A DNA stretch of 64,000 bases from Methylobacterium radiotolerans JCM 2831 (GTDB lineage Bacteria; Pseudomonadota; Alphaproteobacteria; Rhizobiales; Beijerinckiaceae), in assembly GCF_000019725.1 (NCBI RefSeq), contig NC_010505.1:4696001-4760000 (forward strand), read 5' to 3'. Every line of letters starts with the position of its first letter. Position 1 is the stretch's first letter. The notes beneath the pieces were generated by a model, which saw nothing but the letters and a program-made list of their open reading frames with translations, ran no database searches and was not told the DNA's origin. The translations under genes and the position numbers were made by a program. This document shows positions 24,856 to 33,880 of the stretch, piece after piece.

Positions 24856-26829
24856 TCAGGCCCTCCGGCGCACCGTGCCGGCCTCTGCCTCTGCTTCCGC
24901 CGCGCCCTCGCGCTCCAGCCGCTCCAGCAGGTCGCCGAGGGGCATCGGGCGGCCGATGTGGTAGCCCTGGGCGTAGCGGCTGCCGTGCCGCCGCGCCACG
25001 TCCAGCTGGGCCTGCGTCTCGATTCCCTCGACGATCCCGTCGAGGCCGAGGTTGCGGCACAGGTCCAGGATCGCGGAGACGAGGCTGCAGCCCCGGTCCG
25101 TGTCGATGTCGGCCATGAAGCCGCGGTCGATCTTGATCTTGTCCAGGGGCAGGCGGTGGACGTAGCCCAGGCTGGAATAGCCGGTCCCGAAATCGTCCAG
25201 GGCGATCTTGATGCCGAGGCTGCGCAGGGTGGTGATGGCCGCCTTGGCGTGATCGAAGTCGCGCATCAGGGCGGTCTCGGTCAGTTCGAGCGTCAGGCGG
25301 CGCGGGTCGAGGCCGCTGCCCCGTACCGCCGCCAGGATCGCCAGGACGGTCTCCGGCGAGGCGAGGTCGTGGGCGGAGAGGTTGAAGGACAGGCCGGTCC
25401 CGGGCGGCAGCCGCGCGCCGTCGGCGAGCGCCTTGCGCAGGAGCAGGAGCGTCACCGTGTGGATCATGCCGCAGCGCTCGGCGGCCGCGATGAACCGGTC
25501 CGGCGCGACGCGGCCCAGCGTCGGGCTCGTCCAGCGCGCCAGACCCTCCACGAAGGCGGTCCGGCCCGTCTCGAGGTCGAGGACCGGCTGGTAGTGCAGC
25601 ACCATCTCGGCGGCGAGATCCGCCGTCCGCAGGGCCGTCTCCACCGCCTGCTCGGCGCGGATCGCGTCCTTGTGCTCCTGCGAGAACAGGGTCGTCGCGC
25701 CGCGGCGCTGCTCCTTGGAGTGGTAGAGCGCGTAGTCGGCGCGGTCGAACAGGGCGTCGGCGTCGTGCGAGATCCGGCAGGGCAGGGCGAGCCCGCCCGA
25801 GCAGCCCGTGACGACCCGGATGTCGCCGATCTGGATCGGCTGCTGCAGCGCCGTGCAGACGCCGTCGCAGAAGGCGAGCGCCGCCGCGGCCGAATCCGGC
25901 GCGCGCAGCAGCACGCCGAACTCGTCGCCCCCCAGCCGCGTCACCACCGCGTCGGCGCCCGCGAAGCCCGCGAGGCGCCGGCCGGCCTCCGCCAGGACCC
26001 GGTCGCCGACATTGTGCCCGTAGGTGTCGTTGATCGGCTTGAAGCGGTCGAGGTCGAAGATCGCCAGGGCGAAGGGTGTCTCCGTTCCCGCGGACGACCG
26101 GATCGCCTCGTCGAGCTTCTGGAAGAAGTAGCGCCGGTTGGGCAGGCCGGTCAGGCTGTCCGTCTGGGCGAGGCGCGCGTTCTCCTCCGAGAGCCGGCTC
26201 GCCACGGCCTGGGACGCGACGAGGTCGACGAAGGCCCGGTAGTTGGTGTTGAGGATGCGGACCATCACCGCCGTGACGAAGGCCGTGTTGGCGGCGATGG
26301 CCAGGAAGACGTCGTTCCCGCTGGTCACGCAGCAGAACAGGAACACGCTCATGACGATGCCGGTCACCAGGAAGGCCGCGACCGGCAGGTGCGTCAGGCA
26401 GAAGATGCAGGCGATCACCGTGACGGCCACGAAGATCGCCACGTGGCCCTGCTCGTAGGGGCCGCCGTACCGGTTCAGGACCATCGCCCAGATCACGAAG
26501 GCGACCGAGAAGAAGGCCGTGAGCACCGTGGTCAGCCGCAGGTGACGGGACGCCCGCGCTTCGCCGAACGTCTCGGGCCGCAGCCGCAGCCAGTGCGCCG
26601 CCCGCACCACGCACAGCGAGATCACGACGGCCGGGATGCCGAGCGTCAGGAAAGCGGGCGCCAGACCGTAATGCGTCACGGCGAGGGCGCCGGCATTGAC
26701 CGAGAGCAGGCCGTAGAGGCTCGGGACCTGCTTCTGCAGCTCCGCGAGCTGACGCGTGGCGGTCAGGCCGCGGGCGGATGCGGTCAACGACGCGATCAGT
26801 AACGAGAGCAGATGTCTAGGACGGTTCAT
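24856..26829 (-). CDS. Membrane GGDEF-EAL cyclic-di-GMP enzyme
   Basis: 657 residues. The N-terminal ~200 have about five to six hydrophobic segments (for example ~50-78, 103-118, 131-147, 150-168), a membrane sensor module without a recognised ligand. A GGDEF domain follows, with DRFKPINDTYGH and an intact GGDEF at 300-304. The EAL domain begins near 410; its signature glutamate is kept but the motif reads EGL (428-430). ETAL, DDFGTGYSSL, KIDRGF and EGIET are intact, so phosphodiesterase activity is still plausible. It would make and/or degrade c-di-GMP. It is transcribed from the AT-rich region at 26830-27050. Confidence 0.9.
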   Translation of the reverse strand: MNRPRHLLSLLIASLTASARGLTATRQLAELQKQVPSLYGLLSVNAGALAVTHYGLAPAFLTLGIPAVVISLCVVRAAHWLRLRPETFGEARASRHLRLTTVLTAFFSVAFVIWAMVLNRYGGPYEQGHVAIFVAVTVIACIFCLTHLPVAAFLVTGIVMSVFLFCCVTSGNDVFLAIAANTAFVTAVMVRILNTNYRAFVDLVASQAVASRLSEENARLAQTDSLTGLPNRRYFFQKLDEAIRSSAGTETPFALAIFDLDRFKPINDTYGHNVGDRVLAEAGRRLAGFAGADAVVTRLGGDEFGVLLRAPDSAAAALAFCDGVCTALQQPIQIGDIRVVTGCSGGLALPCRISHDADALFDRADYALYHSKEQRRGATTLFSQEHKDAIRAEQAVETALRTADLAAEMVLHYQPVLDLETGRTAFVEGLARWTSPTLGRVAPDRFIAAAERCGMIHTVTLLLLRKALADGARLPPGTGLSFNLSAHDLASPETVLAILAAVRGSGLDPRRLTLELTETALMRDFDHAKAAITTLRSLGIKIALDDFGTGYSSLGYVHRLPLDKIKIDRGFMADIDTDRGCSLVSAILDLCRNLGLDGIVEGIETQAQLDVARRHGSRYAQGYHIGRPMPLGDLLERLEREGAAEAEAEAGTVRRRA

Positions 26830-27250
26830 CGGAGCTGTGGCTGCGCTATTTTCCTATTACTATTTTTGATTGATTAAGGAGACATTTAAGCGACGAAAGA
26901 GGAAAATAGTCGTCCGGGGCCTGGCCGCGCGCTCTCGGGACCCCTTTATCGGCGATCTTCAGAAGACGTGATGGCGATCGATCGGAGTTTCGGCGACATC
27001 TGCCCTGTCTTGACTGAGTGGCGCCGTGAATTTTATTGACTCAGTTGCTGGGGCTTGATTTCAGATCTTCATCGGCTGGTCCCGCGCCGGCCCGGCAGGC
27101 CCGACCCGATGCCACGCCGGGTCTCGCCCGTGCCCGGACTCCCGGCGGGCCGCCAGGACTGGCTGCCTGCCCGTCGATTGCCCGCGCGGCGCATCCCGGC
27201 GATGATCGCCGCCGCGACGCGGCCGAGGCCGGGAGGTTGGGGAGAGACCG
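26830..27250. other. 421-base AT-rich intergenic region
   Basis: The stretch 26845-27060 is clearly richer in A/T than the rest of the window. It holds two inverted repeats: CTATTTTCCT (26846-26855) with AGGAAAATAG (26900-26909), and ACTGAGT (27013-27019) with ACTCAGT (27039-27045). No open frame has convincing composition. It lies between the divergent c-di-GMP enzyme and MliC-like genes and presumably carries both promoters. Bases 27070-27250 return to high GC with no recognisable signal. Confidence 0.5.
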
Positions 27251-27595
27251 ATGAGAACCCGTGACCGGGCCGCCCGCCTGGCGATCCTCCTCGGCGGCCT
27301 GTCCATGGCCGCCGGGCCCGGGCGGGCCGAGACGATCGACGTGACCTTCGCCTGTTCGAACGGACAGGCGCTGGCCGTCACGTTCGTGAACGCGGCGGGG
27401 CCCGACAAGGCGGTGGTCCGGCCGGCGAACGGCGCCGCCGTCACCCTGCCCGTGCAGATGAGCGGTTCGGGATACCGCTACGCCGACGCCACGCACGAAC
27501 TCCGGGGCAAGGGGCGGTCGGTCACGTGGACCGACGGGTCCGGCAAGCCCGTCACCTGCACCGACCCCACCCCGGCCGACGCCAAGCCGCGCTAG
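27251..27595 (+). CDS. MliC-like exported lysozyme-inhibitor protein
   Basis: 114 residues with a signal peptide (LAILLGGLSMAAGPGRA-ET). The mature part fits the MliC/PliC C-type lysozyme inhibitor domain: VTFACSNGQALAVTF, GSGYRYADATHELRGKG and VTWTDGSGKPVTC, with the two conserved cysteines positioned to form a disulfide. MliC proteins protect peptidoglycan from host-type lysozyme. There is no lipobox cysteine at the cleavage site, so this one is soluble periplasmic (PliC-like), not membrane anchored. A GGAG precedes the start. Confidence 0.85.
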   Translation: MRTRDRAARLAILLGGLSMAAGPGRAETIDVTFACSNGQALAVTFVNAAGPDKAVVRPANGAAVTLPVQMSGSGYRYADATHELRGKGRSVTWTDGSGKPVTCTDPTPADAKPR

Positions 27596-27775
27596 AACGT
27601 CCGGAGCCGGGCAGGGGGTGGGCCCTGAGACCGGCCCCGAGATCGGCCCTGAGATCTTCCCCGAACTCCGCTCCGGGAGCGGTTCCGGACGCGGATGCCT
27701 CCTTTCCGGCCACGACTCTTGTGCCGGCCCGGCCGGGGCCTGATGTTGGCCGCCGGCGAAGCGGAGCGGTGGTCC

Positions 27776-28732
27776 ATGGCTGTCGTGCGGCGGATCGGCC
27801 TCGTGGTCTGTCCCGATTTCGATTTCATGGCCCTGGCGGTGACCTCGCCGTTCGTGCTGGCCAACAAGTACGCGGGGGCGGCACTCTACGACGTCCGCGT
27901 GCTCGCCGAGCAGGGCGGCCGGGTCCGCGCGGGCCTGGGCCCCGACATCGCCACCGAGCCCCTGGGCGCGCCGGACGCCTTCGACACGATCCTGGTCGCG
28001 GCCGGGATCGGGCTCCCGGAGACCACGCCGGGCCTCGCCGGCTACCTCCGGGCGGCGGCCCGGGCGACCCGGCGGGTCGCGGGGCTGTGCCTGGGCGCGT
28101 TCGTCCTGGCCGATGCCGGCCTGCTCGACGGGCGCCGCGCCACGACCCACTGGCACTTCGCGGCGCAGTTCCGCGAGCGCTATCCCGCGGCCCGGCTGGA
28201 CATCGACAAGATCTACATTGCCGACGACAACATCTGGACCTCGGCCGGCATGTCGGCGGCGATCGACCTCGCGGTGGGCATGGTGGAGCGCGACCACGGC
28301 CGCGACCTCGCCCACCGCGTCGCCCATGGCCTGGTGATGGAGCGCCGCCGGGCCGGCGGCCAGGCGCAGCACTCGGCGCTGCTCGAGGTGGATGCGCGCA
28401 CGGACCGGATCCAGAGCGTCCTCGCCCACGCCCGCCGCAACCTGCGGCGGCCGCTCACCACCGAGGACCTCGCCGCCGTGGCCTGCCTCAGCCCGCGCCA
28501 GTTCACCCGGCTGTTCCGGGCCGAGACCGGCGTCTCGCCCGCCAAGGCCATCGAGACGATCCGCGTCGAGGCCGCGAAGCTGATGCTGGAGGAGAGCCGC
28601 CTGCCCATCGAGGAGATCGCCCAGGAGGCGGGCTTCGCCAACCGCGAGCGGATGCGCCGCGCGTTCCTCCGGGTCCACGGCGCGGTGCCGCGGACGATCC
28701 GCCGGGCGGCCGGGCCGCTCGCGGTCGCCTGA
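27776..28732 (+). CDS. GlxA-type AraC transcriptional regulator
   Basis: 318 residues from ATG 27776, chosen because GGAGCGG precedes it and the domain begins at once (RIGLVVCPDFDFMALAVTS). Residues ~5-185 are a DJ-1/PfpI-like class I glutamine-amidotransferase domain with VAGLCLGAFVLADAGLLDG. Residues ~215-310 hold two AraC-type helix-turn-helix motifs (TTEDLAAVACLSPRQFTRLF and PIEEIAQEAGFANRERMRR). GlxA/FtrA-like regulators respond to small nitrogenous metabolites. It precedes the IorAB-type hydroxylase genes by 105 bases on the same strand and may regulate them. Confidence 0.88.
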   Translation: MAVVRRIGLVVCPDFDFMALAVTSPFVLANKYAGAALYDVRVLAEQGGRVRAGLGPDIATEPLGAPDAFDTILVAAGIGLPETTPGLAGYLRAAARATRRVAGLCLGAFVLADAGLLDGRRATTHWHFAAQFRERYPAARLDIDKIYIADDNIWTSAGMSAAIDLAVGMVERDHGRDLAHRVAHGLVMERRRAGGQAQHSALLEVDARTDRIQSVLAHARRNLRRPLTTEDLAAVACLSPRQFTRLFRAETGVSPAKAIETIRVEAAKLMLEESRLPIEEIAQEAGFANRERMRRAFLRVHGAVPRTIRRAAGPLAVA

Positions 28733-28837
28733 TCGCGCGGACATGGCCGGAAACGTGGCTTTTTTGACGTAGGCCGATCCCGGGGGACGACCGTAAGCAT
28801 GGCCGGGGGCTCAGCCGATCCTCGGAGAAACGCGGCC

Positions 28838-29284
28838 ATGGTGAACCTGACGATCAATGGCCAGCCGCGCGCGGTCGAGGCCGAGCCCGACACGCCGCTC
28901 CTCTTCGTCCTGCGCGACACACTCGGGATGACCGGCACCAAGTACGGCTGCGGGATCGCCCAGTGCGGGGCCTGCACGGTGCTCCTCGACGGGCAGGCGA
29001 CGCGCTCCTGCCAGGTGCCGCTGGAGAGCGTCGGCAGCCAGGCCGTCACCACCATCGAGGCGATCGAGCAGGACGCCGTCGGCCGGAAAGTCGTCGAGGC
29101 CTGGGTCTCCGTGCAGGTGCCCCAGTGCGGCTACTGCCAGTCGGGCCAGGTCATGGCCGCCACGGCCCTCCTCAAGCAGACGCCCAAGCCCACCGATTCC
29201 GAGATCGCCGAGGCGATGACCAACCTGTGCCGGTGCGGGACCTACAACGCCATCGCCGCCGCCGTGCGGCAGGCCGCCGCCTGA
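28838..29284 (+). CDS. Molybdenum hydroxylase small subunit, two [2Fe-2S] (IorA type)
   Basis: 148 residues from ATG 28838. A plant-type ferredoxin domain (~1-75) has GTKYGCGIAQCGACTVLLDG plus a later cysteine (RSCQV). A helical domain (~80-148) has CGYCQSGQVMAA and NLCRCGTYNAI. Together these bind two [2Fe-2S] clusters that pass electrons from the molybdenum site. This is the small subunit of two-subunit enzymes such as isoquinoline 1-oxidoreductase and membrane aldehyde dehydrogenases. The catalytic subunit gene starts ten bases after its stop. Confidence 0.92.
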   Translation: MVNLTINGQPRAVEAEPDTPLLFVLRDTLGMTGTKYGCGIAQCGACTVLLDGQATRSCQVPLESVGSQAVTTIEAIEQDAVGRKVVEAWVSVQVPQCGYCQSGQVMAATALLKQTPKPTDSEIAEAMTNLCRCGTYNAIAAAVRQAAA

Positions 29285-29294
29285 GGAGGCCGCC

Positions 29295-31571
29295 ATGGAC
29301 CAGCTCCTGGATTCCGCCCGTCACGGCGCGACCCTCGTCGATCCCGTCCCCGCCGCCCCGGCCCGCCGGCCTTCCCCCTCCCGCCGCGGTGTCCTCGCGG
29401 CGGCCGGCGGCGCCCTGGTGCTGAGCGCCGTCGTGCCTCTCCGCGCCGCCCGGGCGGAGGCGCAGGGCCCCGCGGAGGGTGCGGGCGCCCTCGCGCCCAA
29501 GCCCGGCACCCGGGTCGCCGCCTTCCTGGAGATCCACCCGGACGGGACCATCAGGCTGCTGAGCCCCTTCGTGGAGGGCGGTCAGGGCATCGCCACCGGC
29601 CTGGCGCAGATCGTCGGCGAGGAACTCGACGTGCCGCCGTCCCGCTTCGTGGTGGAATGCGCGCCGCCCGGTCCCGACTACGCCGTCGTGAACGGCATCC
29701 GCATGACCGGCGGCAGCTTCTCGACCCGGTCGAGCTACGACGTCATGCGGCGCCTCGGCGCCACCGCCCGGGACCTGATGATCCGCGCCGCCGCGGCCCG
29801 GCTCAAGGTTCAGGAGGGCGAACTCACCACCCGCGACGGGGTCGTCCTGCACCCGGCATCGGGCACGGCGCTCCCCTACGGCGCCCTGGCGGCCGACGCG
29901 CTGGCGCTGAAGCCGAACGAGGGCGTCGCCCTGCGCGACCCCCGGACCTTCCGCTACATCCGCAGGTCGGTCCCGCGGATCGACGCGCGGGACAAGTCGA
30001 CCGGCCGGGCGATCTACGCGATCGACCAGAAGGTCGACGGCATGCTCTACGCCGCCGTGCAGCACGCGCCGCGGCTCGGGACCGAGCCGGAGAGCCTGAA
30101 GAACGAGGCCGAGATCGGGGCGATGCCGGGCGTGCACGCGGTGCACCGCCTGCCGGGGGCCGTGGCGGTCACGGCCGACAGCTGGTGGCGCGCCCGCAAG
30201 GCCGTCGAGGCGCTGCAGGTGGACTGGTCCGCCGGCAAGGCCAGCGGCCTCGACACGGTGGCGGCCGATTTCTCCTCCGCCGGCATGCTCGCGGCGCTGA
30301 AGGCCTCGGCCGATCCGGGCCACGTCGCCGAGGCGGAGGGCGACGTGGCGGGCGCCTTCGCCAGCGCCGCCAAGGTGGTCGAGGCGGATTACGAGGCACC
30401 CTACCTCGCCCACGCCCAGCTCGAGCCGCCCTCGGCGATCGCGCGGTTCAACGGCGACGGCACCCTCGACGTCTGGCTGCCGAACCAGATGCCGGAGGTG
30501 TTCCAGGCGGTGTCGGCCAAGGTCGCGGGGCTGGAGCCGGCCCAGGTCCGCATCCACTCGCCGATGCTCGGCGGCTTCTTCGGCCGGCACTTCACCTACG
30601 AGGCCGGCAACCCGTTCCCGCAGGCGATCCTGCTCGCCAAGGCGACCGGGCGGCCCGTGAAGGTGCTGTGGTCGCGCGAGGAGGAGTTCGCCCGCGACGC
30701 GGTCCGGCCCCTGAGCTTCAGCCGGTTCCGCGCGGCCCTCGACGCGGCGGGCCGGCCGACCGCCGTCACGGTGCGCACGGTCGGCGAGGGGCCGATCGGC
30801 CGCTACTTCAGCATGATGATGCGGACGCCGGTCGACCCGTCCGCGGTCGAGGGCATCGTCGAGAAGCCCTACGCGGTGCCGAACCGGCGCATGACCTTCA
30901 CCAAGGTCGCGCATCCCGTGAACATCGCGTTCTGGCGCTCCGTCGGCCACTCGATGAACGACGCGTTCTACGAGAGCTTCCTCGACGAGGTCGCGCAGGC
31001 CGGCGGGCAGGACCCCTTCGCGCTGCGCATGGCGCTCCTCGCGGACAGCGCCCGCCACCGCGCCCTGCTGACGGCGGTGGCCGAGATGTCGGGCGGCTGG
31101 CGGCGCAGCCCCTACCGGGCCGAGGGCGGCCAGCGCGCCCGCGGCGTCGCGATGGCCTCGCCCTTCGGGTCGGAGACCGCCACCGTCGCGGAGGTGTCCG
31201 TGGAGGGCGGCGAGGCCCGCGTGCACAATCTCTGGATCGCGTTCGATCCGGGCAGCATCGTCAACCCGGCGATCGTCAAGGCGCAGGTCGAGTCGGCGGC
31301 CGCTCTCGGCCTGTCCTCGGTCCTGTTCGAGCAGATCGTCTACCGGGACGGCGTGCGCCAGTCGCAGAACTACGACACCTACCCGATCCTGCGCCGGGAG
31401 CACATGCCGGCCGTGCACGTGCGCATCGTCGAGAGCGGCGCGCCGATGGGCGGTGTCGGCGAGCCGGGGCTGCCGGGCGTGCCGCCCGCGGTGCTCAACG
31501 CCGTCGCGGCGCTGACCGGCCAGCGGATCCGCGCCCTGCCGATGGCCAACACCAAGCTCGGCGCCGCCTGA
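29295..31571 (+). CDS. Molybdopterin-binding hydroxylase large subunit (IorB type)
   Basis: 758 residues. The N terminus carries a twin-arginine-type signal (SRRGVLAAAGGALVLSAVVPLRA), pointing to periplasmic export of the folded enzyme. Molybdopterin-cytosine-dinucleotide-binding stretches include PSRFVVECAPPGPDY, GGSFSTRSSYDVMRR, GGFFGRHFTYE and the C-terminal GAPMGGVGEPGLPG containing the catalytic glutamate. The class oxidises aldehydes or N-heterocycles. The FAD subunit of xanthine-dehydrogenase types is absent, so electrons probably go to a cytochrome or the quinone pool. The substrate cannot be read from sequence. Confidence 0.9.
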   Translation: MDQLLDSARHGATLVDPVPAAPARRPSPSRRGVLAAAGGALVLSAVVPLRAARAEAQGPAEGAGALAPKPGTRVAAFLEIHPDGTIRLLSPFVEGGQGIATGLAQIVGEELDVPPSRFVVECAPPGPDYAVVNGIRMTGGSFSTRSSYDVMRRLGATARDLMIRAAAARLKVQEGELTTRDGVVLHPASGTALPYGALAADALALKPNEGVALRDPRTFRYIRRSVPRIDARDKSTGRAIYAIDQKVDGMLYAAVQHAPRLGTEPESLKNEAEIGAMPGVHAVHRLPGAVAVTADSWWRARKAVEALQVDWSAGKASGLDTVAADFSSAGMLAALKASADPGHVAEAEGDVAGAFASAAKVVEADYEAPYLAHAQLEPPSAIARFNGDGTLDVWLPNQMPEVFQAVSAKVAGLEPAQVRIHSPMLGGFFGRHFTYEAGNPFPQAILLAKATGRPVKVLWSREEEFARDAVRPLSFSRFRAALDAAGRPTAVTVRTVGEGPIGRYFSMMMRTPVDPSAVEGIVEKPYAVPNRRMTFTKVAHPVNIAFWRSVGHSMNDAFYESFLDEVAQAGGQDPFALRMALLADSARHRALLTAVAEMSGGWRRSPYRAEGGQRARGVAMASPFGSETATVAEVSVEGGEARVHNLWIAFDPGSIVNPAIVKAQVESAAALGLSSVLFEQIVYRDGVRQSQNYDTYPILRREHMPAVHVRIVESGAPMGGVGEPGLPGVPPAVLNAVAALTGQRIRALPMANTKLGAA

Positions 31572-31602
31572 GCGCCCGACAACTGACCGCGGGACGACCA
31601 CG

Positions 31603-32397
31603 ATGACACAGGCTCACGGCAAGGCCCTGGTGACGGGCGCGTCCTCGGGGATCGGCGCGGAGTACGCGGCGCAGCTGGCGGCGCGGGGGCACGACCTCGT
31701 CCTCGTGGCCCGCGACGCGGCCCGGCTGGAGGCCCTCGCGGCGCGCCTCGGCGGGGAGACGGGCGTGGCGGTCGAGGTTCTGCCCGCCGACCTGACCCGG
31801 CCGGCCGACCTCGCCGCGGTCGCCGCGCGCCTCGCCGCCGACGCGGCGCTGCGCCTGCTGGTGAACTGCGCCGGCCTCGGGCCGATGGGGCCGGTCCTCC
31901 CCGGGCCGGCGTCGGGCTACGACCCCATGGTCGCCCTCAACGTGACGGCGCTCCAGCACCTGACGCTGGCGGCGGCCCCAGCGTTCGCGGAGCGCGGCGG
32001 CGGCACGATCGTGAACGTGTCGTCGGTGGTCGCCCTGCTGCCCGAGCGCTTCAACGCGGTCTACGCGGCCAGCAAGGCCTACGTGCTGGCGCTCACCCAG
32101 GGGCTCGCCGCCGAGCTCGCGCCCCGGGGCGTGCGCCTGCAGGCGGTGCTGCCCGGCATCACCCGCACCGAGCTGTTCGCGCGGGCGGGCGCCGATCTCG
32201 ACCGGATCCCCGCCGCGATGATCATGGAGGCGCGGGATCTCGTGGCCGCGGCCCTCGCGGGGCTCGACGCGGGCGAGCCGGTCACGATCCCGTCCCTGCC
32301 CGAGATCGACGACTGGGCAGCCTTCGAGGCCGCCCGCCTGCGCCTCGGCCCGAACCTCTCCCGCAGCGCGCCGGCCGCGCGCTACGGCCTCGGCTGA
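31603..32397 (+). CDS. Short-chain dehydrogenase/reductase
   Basis: 264 residues, classical SDR. NAD(P) binding by TGASSGIGAEYAAQL near the N terminus, NCAG at ~88, the catalytic serine in VNVSSVVALL and the YAASK active-site motif. The C-terminal segment shapes the substrate pocket and is not diagnostic. Located 31 bases after the hydroxylase large subunit on the same strand, so it may be co-transcribed, but no common pathway is evident. Confidence 0.88.
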   Translation: MTQAHGKALVTGASSGIGAEYAAQLAARGHDLVLVARDAARLEALAARLGGETGVAVEVLPADLTRPADLAAVAARLAADAALRLLVNCAGLGPMGPVLPGPASGYDPMVALNVTALQHLTLAAAPAFAERGGGTIVNVSSVVALLPERFNAVYAASKAYVLALTQGLAAELAPRGVRLQAVLPGITRTELFARAGADLDRIPAAMIMEARDLVAAALAGLDAGEPVTIPSLPEIDDWAAFEAARLRLGPNLSRSAPAARYGLG

Positions 32398-32519
32398 GCG
32401 GCGTCCGGGGCGCGCGGCCCGCCCTGGCCCGGGCGCACCGGACCCGCTAGGAACCGCCCGTCCCGGAGAGCGAGGCGTCGGCGTCCCGCGGCGGCCCGAC
32501 TGCGACGCGGAGAACACCC

Positions 32520-33224
32520 TTGCCTGCGCCCCCGCCCGCGGCCCCGTCGCGCTTCGACGCCGTGCTCCTGGATCTCGACGGCACCCTCGTCGACAGCCTG
32601 GCCGACCTCCGGACAGCCCTGAACGAAACCCTGGCGCGGGAGGGCCTGCCGCCGGTCGGTGCCGCCGCGATGCGGGCGATGGTGGGCGACGGCGCGGTGG
32701 CGCTGCTGCGGCGCGCCCTGCGGGCCTCGGGCGGCGATCCGGGGCGGGCGCCGGCGCTGTTGCCGGCCTTCCTGGCGGTGTACGAGCCGCTCGCGGCCGC
32801 CGGCACGCCCCTGTTCCCCGGCGCCGCCGCGGCGGTCCGCGATCTCCGGACGGCCGGCTACGCCCTGGCGATCGTCACCAACAAGCCGGCCCGCGCCACC
32901 GGCCTGATCCTGGACGCGGTGGGGCTGGCGCCGCTGATCGACACGGTCGTGGGCGGCGACACGCTGCCCGAGCGGAAGCCCGATCCCGCGCCGCTCCGGG
33001 AGGCCCTGCGCCGCCTGGGTGTCGCGCCCGGACGGGCCGTCATGGTCGGCGACATGCACCACGACATCGCGGCCGCCCGGGCGGCCGGCACCGCCGCGAT
33101 CCTGGCCCGCTACGGCTACGGGCGCCTCGAAGACGCCGAAGACGCCGACGCCGTCCTCGACGACATCGGCGGCCTGCGGGCGATGATCGGGGCGCTGCCC
33201 GCGGGCCGCGCCCCGGTCTCCTAG
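32520..33224 (+). CDS. HAD-family phosphatase, phosphoglycolate phosphatase-like
   Basis: 234 residues from a TTG at 32520 with CGGAG eight bases upstream. The HAD motifs are complete: DLDGTLVDS (nucleophile and acid Asp), IVTNKPA (motif II), the lysine in PERKPDP and VGDMHHDI (motif IV). The helical cap between motifs I and II is of the Gph type. Phosphoglycolate salvage is the likeliest job, but sugar phosphates cannot be excluded. Its TAG stop overlaps the stop of the convergent DUF417 gene at a shared CTAG. Confidence 0.87.
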   Translation: MPAPPPAAPSRFDAVLLDLDGTLVDSLADLRTALNETLAREGLPPVGAAAMRAMVGDGAVALLRRALRASGGDPGRAPALLPAFLAVYEPLAAAGTPLFPGAAAAVRDLRTAGYALAIVTNKPARATGLILDAVGLAPLIDTVVGGDTLPERKPDPAPLREALRRLGVAPGRAVMVGDMHHDIAAARAAGTAAILARYGYGRLEDAEDADAVLDDIGGLRAMIGALPAGRAPVS

Positions 33225-33844
33225 CGGTTTCCCGCGAGGTCGGGGCGGGCGGGGGCGCCCGGCGCTCGGGTCTGCCGCTCGAGGAGGGCGCTGGCGCTGT
33301 CGGCGAGGACGAGCCAGGCGCCGGCCATGAGGGTGACGTCCTTGAGGACGAGGCGGCCCGCGCCCGACAGGTAGGGGAAGCCGTGCTGGGCATCGCCGAG
33401 CGCGGCGACCCAGGCCTCGGGGGTGGTGACGAGGAACGACAGGGTCACCACCGGGGTGAGGAAGGCGAGCACCGCCCCGGCCAGGCCCAGCCGCCGCGAC
33501 ACCAGGCCGGCGAGGACGAGCAGGCCGATCAGCAGCTCGACCGTGCCGAGGCCGCGGGAGAACGCGTAGGTGTGGTTGGCCGTCTGCCACGCGCGGGCGG
33601 CGAGGTTGAGCTCGCCCTCGTGGGTGAGGTGCTGGGCGTACTGGTCGGGGTGGGCGTAGAAGAACGCCATGACCGGGCTGTTGGCGACGAAGGGCGTGAT
33701 GCTGTCGGCCTCGTAGGGCGCGAACTTGAGCGCGCCGATCCAGAGGAAGACGACCGCGATGGCGACCCGCATGGCCTGGAGGCCGAGGCGGTTCGAGCCA
33801 GGCCCCGAGACGAGGCCGAGGACGCGGCGAACCTGCGTGTTCAT
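33221..33844 (-). CDS. DUF417 membrane protein, RclC/YkgB-like
   Basis: 207 residues, about four membrane helices (AMRVAIAVVFLWIGALKF, GTVELLIGLLVLAGLV, LAGAVLAFLTPVVTLSFLV, LKDVTLMAGAWLVLA). The motifs FAPYEADSITPFVANSPVMAF and SPVMAFFY are the YkgB/DUF417 signature, whose E. coli member RclC belongs to the reactive-chlorine-resistance operon. AAGGAG precedes the ATG. It is the last of three minus-strand genes with an AhpD-like protein and an RclR-like regulator, which supports an oxidant-defence role. The exact function of RclC is not known. Confidence 0.85.
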   Translation of the reverse strand: MNTQVRRVLGLVSGPGSNRLGLQAMRVAIAVVFLWIGALKFAPYEADSITPFVANSPVMAFFYAHPDQYAQHLTHEGELNLAARAWQTANHTYAFSRGLGTVELLIGLLVLAGLVSRRLGLAGAVLAFLTPVVTLSFLVTTPEAWVAALGDAQHGFPYLSGAGRLVLKDVTLMAGAWLVLADSASALLERQTRAPGAPARPDLAGNR

Positions 33845-33880
33845 GACACGACTCCTTGCTCAATCGGATGGGGGGAGGGG

